From NCBI GenBank assembly GCA_014584605.1, contig JACTMO010000076.1:1-34170 (forward strand): a stretch of DNA of 34,170 nt. Direction: 5' to 3'. Shown piece by piece: positions 24,101-30,953 of the stretch. Each line of letters starts with the position of its first letter. Position 1 is the first letter of the stretch. This stretch comes from Bacteroidota bacterium (GTDB lineage: Bacteria; Bacteroidota; Bacteroidia; Flavobacteriales_F; PHOS-HE28). Below the pieces are notes generated by a model. The model ran no database searches. It worked only from the letters and a program-made list of their open reading frames with translations, and had not been told where the DNA came from. The translations under genes were made by a program, and so were the position numbers.

Positions 24101-27100
24101 GGTCCACTGGAACACGTTGGGCCCAAGGCCCAGGCCGGTCACCTGGCTGTTGGGGTCGGCCGGGTTCACGATGGTGCCGCTGCCGCTCACCAGGGTCCAG
24201 GTGCCCGTGGCGGGCACGATGAGCGGGCTGCCGGCGAGCACCGTGCCGGTGATCGGCGTGCACAGGTTCTGATCGGGCCCGGCATTGGCCACGGGATTGG
24301 CGGCATCGAACACGAACACCGTCACCTCATCGGTGGTGAGGCCGTTGGCACAGACGCCGTTGTTCACCGTCCAGCGGAACACGTTGATGCCCACGGCCAG
24401 GCCGGTCACCAGCGTGTTCGGGTCGTTGGGGTCCGCGATCGTTCCAGAGCCGCTCAGCAGGGTCCAGGTGCCTACGGCCGGGGGGATCACGGCACTGCCC
24501 TGCAGGTTCACTTCCGACGGCACGGTGGGCACGCAGATCTGCTGGTCGGGCCCGGCATTGGCCACCGGATTGGTGCTGTCGAAGAGGGTGATGGACACTT
24601 CATCGGAACTGCTGCCCGCACAAGGGCCGTTGCTCACCGTCCAGCGGAAGACGTTCACCCCCACGCCCAGGCCGGTGATGGCGGTGCTGGCCGTGTTGGG
24701 CGAGGCGATGGTACCCGCACCGCTCACCAGGGTCCAGGTGCCGGTACCGGGGAAGATCACCGCACTGCCCGTCAGGGTGGTGCTGTTCGTGGGCGTGCAG
24801 AGCTGCTGGTCGGTACCGGCGTTCGCCGCGGGCATGGTCGGGTCGTACAGGGCAATGGTCACCTGATCGGTCGTCGGTGCGCCGCACGCTCCGTTGTCCA
24901 CCGTCCATTGGAACACGTTGTTGCCCACGGCCAGACCCGTCACCGCGCTGTTGGGATCGTTCGGTGTGCTGATGCTTCCACTGCCGCTCACCAGCGTCCA
25001 GGTACCGATGCCCGGTGCGGTCACGGCGTTACCGGCCAGGTTTGTGGTGGTGGTCGCGCAGAGCGCCTGGTCCGGACCGGCGGCCGCAGCGGCCTGGTTC
25101 ACGTCATACACCATCACGGTCACCTGATCGCTGCTCACCGGGTTCAGACAGGCCCCGTTGCTCACCGTCCACTGGAACACGTTGGCCCCCAGGCCCAGGC
25201 CGGTGACGATACTGGCGGGGTTGCCGGGGCTTGCGATGGAGCCGCTGCCATTCACCAGCGTCCACACCCCGGTGGCGGGGAAGGTGGGCGTGTTGCCGGC
25301 CAGGGTGATGGAGGTCGTGGAGGAACAGATGGACTGGTCCGGCCCGGCATAGGCGGCCGGTGCGTTGACATCGAACACCCGGATGGTGACCTCATCGTTG
25401 GTGAGGCCGTTGGCGCAGGGCCCGTTGTTCACCGTCCAGCGGAACACGTTGTTGCCCACGCCCAGGTTGGTCACCGGGGTGGTGGGCGATCCCGGGTTCA
25501 CGATCGTGCCGCTGCCGCTCACCAGGGTCCAGGTGCCCGTGGCCGGCGGGATCGGCGCGTTGCCGGCCAGCTGGGTGCTGTTGGTACTGCTGCAGATCTC
25601 CTGGTCGGGCCCGGCGTTGGCCGAGGGCGAAGCACTGCTGAACACGGTCACGCTCACCTGGTCCTGGGTCACGCCGTTCCCGCAAGGCCCGTTGTTCAGG
25701 GTCCACTGGAAGATGTTGACGCCCAAGCCCAGGTTGGTCACCAGGGTACTGGGGCTGTTCGGGTTGGAGAGCGTGCCTTGACCGCTCACCAGGGTCCAGG
25801 TGCCGGAGGCGGGTGCGATGGGCGCATTGCCCGTGAGGGTGATGCTGTTCGGCGGGGCACAGAGCGTGAGGTCCGCTCCGGCATTGGCGTTCGGGCTGTT
25901 CTGGTCGAACACGGTCACGGTCACCTCATCCTGGGTGCTCGGAGGTGCGCAGGGCCCGTTGCTGATGGTCCAGCGGAAGCGGTTCACCCCGATGCTCAGG
26001 CCGGACACACCGCTGGTGGGGCTGTTGGCGTTGGCGAACACCCCGCTGCCCTGCAGCACGGTCCAGGTGCCCGTGGCCGGGAAGATGGGCGTGTTGGCGG
26101 CGAGGGTGGTGGCGGTGGTGGGGGTGCACAGTTGCTGGTCGGGACCGGCGTTGGCCGCGGCCTGGGCGTTGTTGTACACGAAGATGGTCACCTCGTCCAT
26201 CGTCGGTGCGCCGCAGGGCCCGTTGTTGATGGTCCACCGGAAGGTGTTGGCACCCACGCTCAGACCGGTCACCGGGCTGGTGGGGCTGTTGGGGTTGGTC
26301 ACGGTGCCGGTGCCGTTCACCAGGGTCCAGGTGCCCACCGCGGGTGCTGCGGCCGTGTTGGCGCCCAGGGTGGTGCCGGTGGCCGGCAGGCAGAGCGCCT
26401 GGTCCGGTCCCGCGTTGGCCGCGGCCTGTCCGGGGTTGAAGCTGGTGATCGTCACCTGGTCGGTGGCGATGCCGCAGGTGCCGTAGTCCACGCTCCATTG
26501 GAACACATTGGTCCCCTGCGCCAGGCCGCTCACCGCGCTGGTGGGCGAGTTGTCATCGGCGAAAGTGCCGCTGCCGCTCACCACGGTCCACGTACCGGTC
26601 ACCTGGTTGTAGGGCAGCTGTCCGGCCAGGGTGGCCGTGCCGCCGCACACCTGCTGGTCGGGCCCGGCAATGGCCGGGGTGAAGGGCGGGGTCACGATCA
26701 CCGAATAGCCGAAGTCGTTGGTGCCGACCAGCGGACAGGCGTCATCGGTGACCGTCACCGTGAAGTTGTTGGTGCCGATGTCGGCCACGGTGGGCGTCCA
26801 GTTGAAGGTGCCCGTGGGGAAGGGCGTTCCGGCCGTGGTGAACGTGGCGCCGCTGATGCCGCCGTTCCAGTTCATCTGCACGGTCTGCCCGGCGTTCGCA
26901 TCGTTGGAGTTGATGGTGAAGGTGATGGGCACGCCCGCGCATACCGAGGCGGTGTAGTTCGCCGAACCGTTGATGCCGCTGGCCGTTGGCGCGGTGTTGC
27001 CGGCGCACGAGCGCACCACCACCTGCACATCGCGGGTCACCGAGCCGATCTGCACCCCGTTGCGGAACTCGCGCACCCGATAGGTCACCACCGCCACCTG

Positions 27101-27904
27101 CAGCTGGCTGGGCACCACCGTCATGGTGCCGGTGGTGGCGTTGAGCTGGACCGCGCCGCCACCACCGCCGTTGCGCACCGGTTGCAGGGCGCTGTACCCG
27201 GCGGCGTAGGTGAGGTTGTTGCCGTTGGCGCCGCGGGCGGCGATCAGTTCATAGGTCAGCTGATCACCGTCGGGGTCCACCGCACCGGGATTGTAGCTCA
27301 CGCTCTGGCCCAGGCAGTAGAACGGCGTGGGGTTGGTGAGGAAGTCCGCCGAGTTGTTGCACGGCGACACGGTGTTGTTCAGGGTGGCGTCCAGGTACAG
27401 GTTCTGGTTGCCGGGGTTCTGCAGGGAGGTGATGGCGTTGTTGCGGCAGCACAGCGACCAGCTGAACACCCAATCGGTGCCGCAACCGGCCCAGGCGCTG
27501 AGGTCGACCAGTTTGGTGTAGGTGTACTTCTCCACACCGTACACGCCATTGCTGTTCAGGCAGCGGTCGGTCTCGCTGGCACATATGGGCGTGATCACCT
27601 GCACGCTCTGGAAGGTGAAGCACTGGTTGAAGTTGGCTCCGCACTGTGTGCTGCGCACGTTGAAGCTGAGCCCGTTGTTGCAGTTGGTGGGCGCGGCCAC
27701 ACCGTTGCAATCGCGGTAGAAGTCCAGCGTCACCAGGTACTGGTTCGGGGCCACACAGGTGTAGCTGATCTCACCGCCCATGGCGTGGGTGGCGCGGGCC
27801 TCATGGCCCCAACCCAGCATGGCGAGCACGGCCAGGGGAGCGAGGGATCGACGGAGGAGTTGCGCGACGCGCGACGTGCAGTGGGAGCGTAGGGTTCGGG
27901 TCAT
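18149..27904 (-). CDS. Giant T9SS-exported adhesin-like protein with 31 tandem modules and type B sorting domain
   Basis: The protein has 3251 residues. A signal peptide ends near EARA, followed by THAMGGEISYTC, the usual start of Bacteroidota gliding-associated surface proteins. Residues up to about 410 form beta-rich domains with paired cysteines and a cadherin/Ig-like segment (about 310-405). Then come 31 tandem modules of about 83-91 residues, each opening with a form of AGPDQxxC, a central GTWTLVSGSGTI and V-x-GLGVG-x-N-V-F-x-W, and a late NGPC. The last 94 residues are a T9SS type B (gliding-motility-associated) sorting domain: VPDAFSPNGDGVNDTYVV, LQVFNRWGAKV, then TYYFILDLGNGEEPFTGYIYIRR. 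The protein should leave the cell by the type IX system and stay at the surface, perhaps for adhesion or gliding. No enzyme domain is seen. It heads the operon with the PorP/SprF and OmpA-family genes. Confidence 0.95.
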   Translation of the reverse strand: MTRTLRSHCTSRVAQLLRRSLAPLAVLAMLGWGHEARATHAMGGEISYTCVAPNQYLVTLDFYRDCNGVAAPTNCNNGLSFNVRSTQCGANFNQCFTFQSVQVITPICASETDRCLNSNGVYGVEKYTYTKLVDLSAWAGCGTDWVFSWSLCCRNNAITSLQNPGNQNLYLDATLNNTVSPCNNSADFLTNPTPFYCLGQSVSYNPGAVDPDGDQLTYELIAARGANGNNLTYAAGYSALQPVRNGGGGGAVQLNATTGTMTVVPSQLQVAVVTYRVREFRNGVQIGSVTRDVQVVVRSCAGNTAPTASGINGSANYTASVCAGVPITFTINSNDANAGQTVQMNWNGGISGATFTTAGTPFPTGTFNWTPTVADIGTNNFTVTVTDDACPLVGTNDFGYSVIVTPPFTPAIAGPDQQVCGGTATLAGQLPYNQVTGTWTVVSGSGTFADDNSPTSAVSGLAQGTNVFQWSVDYGTCGIATDQVTITSFNPGQAAANAGPDQALCLPATGTTLGANTAAAPAVGTWTLVNGTGTVTNPNSPTSPVTGLSVGANTFRWTINNGPCGAPTMDEVTIFVYNNAQAAANAGPDQQLCTPTTATTLAANTPIFPATGTWTVLQGSGVFANANSPTSGVSGLSIGVNRFRWTISNGPCAPPSTQDEVTVTVFDQNSPNANAGADLTLCAPPNSITLTGNAPIAPASGTWTLVSGQGTLSNPNSPSTLVTNLGLGVNIFQWTLNNGPCGNGVTQDQVSVTVFSSASPSANAGPDQEICSSTNSTQLAGNAPIPPATGTWTLVSGSGTIVNPGSPTTPVTNLGVGNNVFRWTVNNGPCANGLTNDEVTIRVFDVNAPAAYAGPDQSICSSTTSITLAGNTPTFPATGVWTLVNGSGSIASPGNPASIVTGLGLGANVFQWTVSNGACLNPVSSDQVTVMVYDVNQAAAAAGPDQALCATTTTNLAGNAVTAPGIGTWTLVSGSGSISTPNDPNSAVTGLAVGNNVFQWTVDNGACGAPTTDQVTIALYDPTMPAANAGTDQQLCTPTNSTTLTGSAVIFPGTGTWTLVSGAGTIASPNTASTAITGLGVGVNVFRWTVSNGPCAGSSSDEVSITLFDSTNPVANAGPDQQICVPTVPSEVNLQGSAVIPPAVGTWTLLSGSGTIADPNDPNTLVTGLAVGINVFRWTVNNGVCANGLTTDEVTVFVFDAANPVANAGPDQNLCTPITGTVLAGSPLIVPATGTWTLVSGSGTIVNPADPNSQVTGLGLGPNVFQWTVSNGNCANPITNDQVTINLFNGNAQPADAGPDQTICSTTTTITMAGNTPTGLATGSWTVLQGTATFADPTSATTQVTGLSVGTNVLQWNIDNGACGVSTDVMTVTVFDATQANATAGPDQSICIPNVPNQVTLAGNAVTFPATGTWTLVSGSGNILNPNDPLTVVNGLGVGVNVFQWTIDNGPCANGITSDQVSITVFDGGNAAADAGPDQELCTPASSTSLAGGPVTFPAIGTWTVVSGSANIADPNDPASLVTGLGVGETVLRWTVDNGVCGTPSFDEVSLFVFDQNNAVADAGPDQELCILTTLTVVNGSPVTFPATGTWAVVSGSGTFADQNAPFTNLSGYSVGTNLYTWTVSNGPCANGITVDTLRVVVYDNNNPIANAGPDQQYCTPDDAAVLDGSELLAPATGLWTLVSGSGILADPTDPNTTVDGLAIGINTFQWSVDNGPCLNGNTSDQVSILVFDANHPPADAGPDQELCTPNTSTTMSGSPLTSPATGTWTLVSGGGTIVTPGSPTTAITGLPVGENVFRWTVSNGPCSNPITFDEVSLFVFDQNNPVADAGPDQELCTPNVNATMAGSTLTFPATGSWTLIAGSGTINDPGMPNAVVSGLGVGENVLVWTVSNGPCNGAITSDTVSVFLFDASNANADAGPDQALCTPTSSTTLAGNTPIFPAVGTWTVVSGSALIAVPNDPGSLVSGLGVGETVLQWTVDNGPCANAGTSDLVSLFVFDDANPVADAGPDQELCAPDNTVTLAGSPVTFPATGLWTVVSGSATIVNPADPNSVVTDLGVGETVLAWTVDNGPCTSGITTDQVSIQVFDPQSASADAGPDQDLCTPTTSATLAGSPAIFPSVGTWTVLAGGGSFADANDPATTVSGLLVGQNVLVWTVDNGPCANGLTSDTLSIFLYDENNPVADAGPDQQHCTPDTTTNLAGSPVTYPATGQWTLVSGSGTIVDPTDPNTAVTGLTVGESVFLWTVTNGPCANPVTSDAMSVFIYDSTNPDANAGPDQERCTPITSATLSGSPVTFPATGQWTLVSGQGTITDPSDPNTTVTGLGIGQNEFAWTVSNGPCANGLTTDNMVIDLFDENAPPADAGPDQELCAPTSTTLLQGNAAVGVAIGTWTVVQGTGVFTDANDPLTEVTGLTVGENIFQWTIDNSVCGISDDLVSIFVFDPNSPAADAGVDQELCVPTDSTFLAGNTPIFPATGTWTVIAGTGVFADASDPGTLVSTLSIGVNTFRWTVDNGPCANPITFDDVTVILYDDSTSAADAGPDQEVCLPLTSTTMAAAPPQAPATGSWTIIGGSGTVVDPANPTSAVTDLAVGITTLVWTLDNGPCPPNGIMSDTMQVFVYDPTAPTADAGDDQELCTPQVNTMMQGNIPAFPGEGTWSLVSGSGTIVEMHNPFSMITDLAVGENVFVWQIYNGQCGFGPPSTDTVSIFIFDENQPPAQTGPDQELCTPTTGTVLTANDPIFPATGQWTVLQGGGTLADASDPNTAVFNLSIGDNVFVWTIDNGPCPNAVTTDTMQVTLFDLNSAVADAGPDQEICIPTFPNTVTMAAIPPTYPATGLWTLVSGTGTITDPASPTTTITDLQVGVSVFEWTVSNGPCPNGTTTDQVSISVFDAGQDAADAGPDQELCTPTSSTTLAGNALIFPATGTWTVLGGSGTVTDPASPTSTIIGLTPGTTVLLWTIDNGPCTPGLTTDTVVIQVFDHTAAAALAGDDQSFCSPAPSTTMFASSPIPPAVGLWTLITGTGTLADPTSPFTAVTDLGLGETVFEWTIDNGACGTTSDQMSFFVYDSALAPADAGDDQEFCQHLFSGTALDAEPVFDDLATGVWSIAGGTATLSDPGDPACFVEDLALGNTWFVWTVSNGVCGTTMDSVLVRLKDCLTVIVPDAFSPNGDGVNDTYVVHNLESYPDNSLQVFNRWGAKVLDRSPYTNDWDGRSENSLNWGEELPESTYYFILDLGNGEEPFTGYIYIRR
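18434..26672 (-). repeat. 31 tandem coding repeats of about 264 bp
   Basis: The internal array of the giant gene covers about 8.2 kb. I counted 31 modules by the AGPDQ-like opening (variants AGADL, AGTDQ, AGVDQ, AGDDQ, TGPDQ). Every module keeps two cysteines, one five to eight residues after the opening and one in the NGPC-like segment. The residue just before the opening is mostly Asn in modules nearest the N-terminus and mostly Asp further on. The last three modules (nearest 18434) are the most divergent. The array also keeps long antisense frames open; these are by-products. Such arrays are prone to recombination and to assembly collapse, so the module number may vary between strains or assemblies. 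Confidence 0.93.
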
Positions 27905-28051
27905 GGACCGGCCGGTTGTGGCCCTTGCGGGAGCACGGCGTTGTCCCTGTTCGCAGGGTCGCCTTCCGGCCGGGTCACCGATCCGCCGGGGCCCGCTGCC
28001 CTGCGGGATCCGTCGGCGTGTGATCCGCCCATGCTCCGTTCAGGTGCCGGA

Positions 28052-28059
28052 CAAACGTA
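28052..28059 (-). promoter_or_regulatory. Candidate -7 box for the giant T9SS operon
   Basis: On the minus strand TACGTTTG (28059 down to 28052) is a perfect match to TAnnTTTG. It would give a leader of about 140 bases before ATG 27904. That leader is GC-rich and holds short inverted repeats such as CCGCTGCCCTGCGGG near 27989. No TTTG -33 element is evident; GGCGCC-rich palindromes lie just upstream (near 28075-28092). Confidence 0.5.
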
Positions 28060-28175
28060 GCCGCGCCTCTGCCGGGCGCCGGTGCGGCGCCCCCCGCAGT
28101 TGTCAACACGGTGATGTGGGATGGCCGCGTGGCTCTAAGCCTTCACGCAGTCCCCCTTTCAAAGCCCGCGCGAGC

Positions 28176-29561
28176 TCAACGCTTCACGACGCGCTCGATC
28201 CTCCGTGTGCCATCGGAAAGCAGGAGCTCCAGCAACAAGGGGCCGGGGGCGACGGCCCGCAGGTCGATCACACCCCGGTCGCCGCGCGGAAAGCTGCCCT
28301 GCAACAGCGGCCGGCCCATCGTATCCCGAAGCGTCCACGCGTTCAGGGCCGCACCGCTGGCCGGTTCCACGACGAGTTCATCCGTTGCGGGCAAGGGGTA
28401 CACGCGCACAGCGCCCGCACGCGCGGGCGGAAGACCCACGTTGCCACCCACCAGCTCCAGGTCGTCCACGTATAGCACGGAGCCAGGCCGGTCTCCCGCC
28501 TGGAAAGCGATCAGCACGGTGTCCGGGGCGATGAAGATGTTGGTCGTCGCGCTCACCAGGGTCCAGTTGCTCACCGTGCCGCCCACTTCGGTATAGCCCA
28601 GTCCCACGGGCAGGCCGTTCTTGAAGAACATGGCCAGGAAACTGGCCGTATCCTGTCCCGCCGGCTCGTAACGCACCCAGACGTTCATGGTGGTCGGCAT
28701 GTCGGTGTAGGCCTCCCCTCCGCTCACGGCGTCATCGGCCAGCCTGCCGTTGGTGAGGATGCCCGGCAGGGTGTCGTTGCCGAGGCCCAGGGTCGCGATG
28801 CGCGCGCAGAAGGCACCGCCGTGGGCCGGGGTGTAAGGCGTCACCGCGCTCAGCTGCAGGGGTGCAAGCAGGTTGTTGTAGGAGGTCCAACCGTCCGGGT
28901 CCTCGCTCGTCACCGGGTCCCACAGCTCGAACTCGTGGTTGGGCAGCTCATCCGGCATGGGCGTGATCGTGGAGGTCAACCGCACGGCATCCACCTCGAG
29001 CCAGGAGCCCGGGACAATGCCCGCAGGTACCAGGGGGTTGGAGCTGGCGAAGGCCACGATCACACTGTCCGGGGCGATGGGCACGCCCTGGTTCACCGGC
29101 AGATCGAAGGCGGTCCAGGTGGGCTGGGCGCCGCCGATGGTGTGCAGGTCCATCACGGCCAGGACCCCGAAGCTCCACACCCCCACGAGCACCACGGCCG
29201 AATCGCCGGGCTGCAGGTCGCAGCGATAGTATCCCTGGACCGCATCGATCGCGGTGGTGAAGGGCACGCCGGCCACGGGGACATCGTTCTGGTCGATGTT
29301 CCCGAGCATGGCAAAGCCGAAGGCCGTGTCGGTGCCCACGACCACGGTCTCCATGCGGGCGGCGTAGGTGCCCGAGGCGCCCGCCACGCGCGTGGTGTTG
29401 TCCAGACCGAACGGCGCGGAGCCCCCGGTGCGCCATTCCTGCAGCCGTTCGTACAGCACGGAGGTGCTCCACTGGTCGAAGCTGCTGTTGGCGAGGCCTT
29501 GTGCCCGGGATGTGCAGGGGATCAGGACGGCGAGGTACAGGGGAAGGAGGCGCGGGCGCAT
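28176..29561 (-). CDS. T9SS type A cargo protein with two related beta-sandwich-like halves
   Basis: The 461-residue secreted protein has the signal peptide MRPRLLPLYLAVLIPCTSRA. Residues about 25-205 and 210-375 look like two copies of one fold: each begins N-x-x-F-(D/E)-x-W, has an AR-containing strand (YAARMETV, FCARIATL) and ends with APDSVIVAF / APDTVLIAF then (L)EVDAVRL / YVDDLEL. This pattern recalls carbohydrate-binding or PCMD-type jelly rolls, but no ligand residues can be named. The last 75 residues, from VRVYPLPATDELVVEP to a final Arg/Val-rich strand, form a type A T9SS sorting domain. It is monocistronic by appearance: its own -7-like box lies upstream, and the giant gene downstream has a separate one. 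Confidence 0.85.
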   Translation of the reverse strand: MRPRLLPLYLAVLIPCTSRAQGLANSSFDQWSTSVLYERLQEWRTGGSAPFGLDNTTRVAGASGTYAARMETVVVGTDTAFGFAMLGNIDQNDVPVAGVPFTTAIDAVQGYYRCDLQPGDSAVVLVGVWSFGVLAVMDLHTIGGAQPTWTAFDLPVNQGVPIAPDSVIVAFASSNPLVPAGIVPGSWLEVDAVRLTSTITPMPDELPNHEFELWDPVTSEDPDGWTSYNNLLAPLQLSAVTPYTPAHGGAFCARIATLGLGNDTLPGILTNGRLADDAVSGGEAYTDMPTTMNVWVRYEPAGQDTASFLAMFFKNGLPVGLGYTEVGGTVSNWTLVSATTNIFIAPDTVLIAFQAGDRPGSVLYVDDLELVGGNVGLPPARAGAVRVYPLPATDELVVEPASGAALNAWTLRDTMGRPLLQGSFPRGDRGVIDLRAVAPGPLLLELLLSDGTRRIERVVKR

Positions 29562-29578
29562 GGGGTGTTGTTGTCCCG

Positions 29579-29586
29579 CGAAACTA
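29579..29586 (-). promoter_or_regulatory. Candidate -7 box for the type A cargo gene
   Basis: On the minus strand TAGTTTCG (29586 down to 29579) fits TAnnTTTG with one change and lies 17 bases before ATG 29561. A clear -33 element is not seen. A perfect 14-bp palindrome GCGGCAGCTGCCGC lies upstream at 29626-29639 and may be an operator or part of the terminator zone after sucB. Confidence 0.4.
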
Positions 29587-29656
29587 CGCGGAACCGGTCA
29601 CCGCCGCACGTTCCATGTCGATCACGCGGCAGCTGCCGCACGCACGGCGATGGAAC

Positions 29657-29673
29657 GCCCCGCCCGTTGGGGC
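29657..29673 (-). terminator. Hairpin directly after the sucB stop
   Basis: GCCCC (29657-29661) and GGGGC (29669-29673) form a 5-bp stem with a 7-base loop, starting immediately after the TAG of sucB (29674-29676). A second palindrome, GCGGCAGCTGCCGC, follows at 29626-29639 in the direction of transcription. There is no T run, so a Rho-type or structure-based end is as likely as an intrinsic one. Confidence 0.4.
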
Positions 29674-30906
29674 CTACAGGCCCAGCAGCACCTCGCCGGG
29701 GTCCTTGCCGCCGAACACCAGTTTGTGCGGGTCCTCGATCATCTCCTTCACCTTGTACAGGAAGCTCACGCTCTCCTTGCCGTCGATGATGCGGTGATCG
29801 TAGCTGAGCGCCACGTACATGATCGGCCGGATCACCACCTGGCCATGGACGGCCACCGGGCGATCCACGATGTTGTGCATGCCCAGGATGGCGCTCTGCG
29901 GCGGGTTGATGATCGGCGTGCTGAGCATGCTGCCGAACACACCGCCGTTGGTGATCGTGAAGGTGCCGCCCGTCATCTCGTCGATGCTCAGCTTTCCATC
30001 GCGCGCCTTGACCGCGAGCTCCTTGATCCGGGCCTCGATCTCGGCCAGGCTCATGCGCTCCGCGTTGCGCAGGATGGGCACCATGAGCCCCTTGGGGCTG
30101 CTCACCGCGATGCCGATGTCCGCGTGATCGAAGGTGACGATCTCGTCACCCTGGATCTGGCCGTTCACCGCGGGGAACTGGCGCAGCGCCTCGGTCACCG
30201 CCTTGGTGAAGAAGCTCATGAAACCGAGACCCGTGCCCTTCTGCTCCTTGAACTTTTCCTTGTACTTGTCGCGCAGCGCCATCACCGCGCTCATGTCCAC
30301 CTCGTTGAAGGTGGTGAGCATGGCCGTGCTGTTCTTCACGCTCACCAGGCGCTCGGCCACCTTCTTGCGCAAGGTGGTCATCCTGGCCCTGTTGTCGTTG
30401 CGGGTGCCGCCCCAGCCGTTCATCAGCTTGCCGCCGGCCTCCACGCCGCCGGCGATGTAGGCCTCCACATCGCTCTTGGTGATGCGTCCATGGGGACCGC
30501 TGCCCTTCACCTTCGCCGGGTCCACGCCCTTCTCGTCGAGCATGGCCTTGGCCACGGGGGTGGCGTGCGCGGCCGTCGCAGTGGCGGGTGCCGGTGCATC
30601 AGCGGACTTCTTCTCCACCTTCTCCACCTTCACCACCTTCACCTCCTTCACCTTCTTCTCCGCCTTCACGCTGGTATCGATCCTCGCCACCACGTCGCCC
30701 ACGTTCACCGTGGCATCGGCGGCGGAAAGCACTTCAATGCGGCCCTCGGCCTCGGCGCTCAGCTCCAGCGTGGCCTTGTCGCTGTCGATCTCTGCGATCA
30801 CCTGGTCCTTCTCCACCGTGTCGCCGCTCTTCACGAGCCACTGCGCGATGCGTACCTCACTGATGCTCTCTCCGGGGCTCGGGACCTTGACGTCTACGGT
30901 TGCCAT
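29674..30906 (-). CDS. sucB: 2-oxoglutarate dehydrogenase E2, dihydrolipoyllysine succinyltransferase
   Basis: This is the E2 core of the 2-oxoglutarate dehydrogenase complex in the citric acid cycle: it takes the succinyl group from E1 on lipoate and passes it to CoA. The 410 residues are close to the usual length of about 405. The lipoyl domain (1-78) carries the lipoylated Lys44 in [11 protein letters not shown] charged Lys/Val/Glu linker follows (about 81-100), then the E3-binding domain (about 115-153; [27 protein letters not shown]). The catalytic domain ends with [16 protein letters not shown], giving His371 and Asp375, then [11 protein letters not shown]. The lipoyl start [15 protein letters not shown] is typical of succinyl- rather than acetyl-transferases. 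It starts 47 bases after sucA ends, on the same strand, so the two are very likely one operon. Confidence 0.97.
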   Translation of the reverse strand: MATVDVKVPSPGESISEVRIAQWLVKSGDTVEKDQVIAEIDSDKATLELSAEAEGRIEVLSAADATVNVGDVVARIDTSVKAEKKVKEVKVVKVEKVEKKSADAPAPATATAAHATPVAKAMLDEKGVDPAKVKGSGPHGRITKSDVEAYIAGGVEAGGKLMNGWGGTRNDNRARMTTLRKKVAERLVSVKNSTAMLTTFNEVDMSAVMALRDKYKEKFKEQKGTGLGFMSFFTKAVTEALRQFPAVNGQIQGDEIVTFDHADIGIAVSSPKGLMVPILRNAERMSLAEIEARIKELAVKARDGKLSIDEMTGGTFTITNGGVFGSMLSTPIINPPQSAILGMHNIVDRPVAVHGQVVIRPIMYVALSYDHRIIDGKESVSFLYKVKEMIEDPHKLVFGGKDPGEVLLGL

Positions 30907-30953
30907 TCGAGGGGTGTGGGAATGATGGAACGTACGGATGTGGGCCTCGGTGC

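Noticed and set aside
18434-26672. CRISPR-like array
   Set aside because: The regular repeats are about 264 bp, in frame and coding, with no short direct repeats and unique spacers.
18959-27892. A + strand open frame of about 2977 codons antisense to the giant gene
   Set aside because: It mirrors the codon-level repeat of the real gene: a GC-rich tandem array without antisense stops keeps a long frame open. The translation is low-complexity Gly/Ala/Val/His-rich, has no recognisable domain, and the minus strand gene has clear signal and sorting domains.
28060-28175. Small-RNA gene between the two T9SS cargo genes
   Set aside because: There are GC-rich palindromes (GGCGCC-type) and a promoter-like box, but the box fits the downstream giant gene and no separate terminator is visible.
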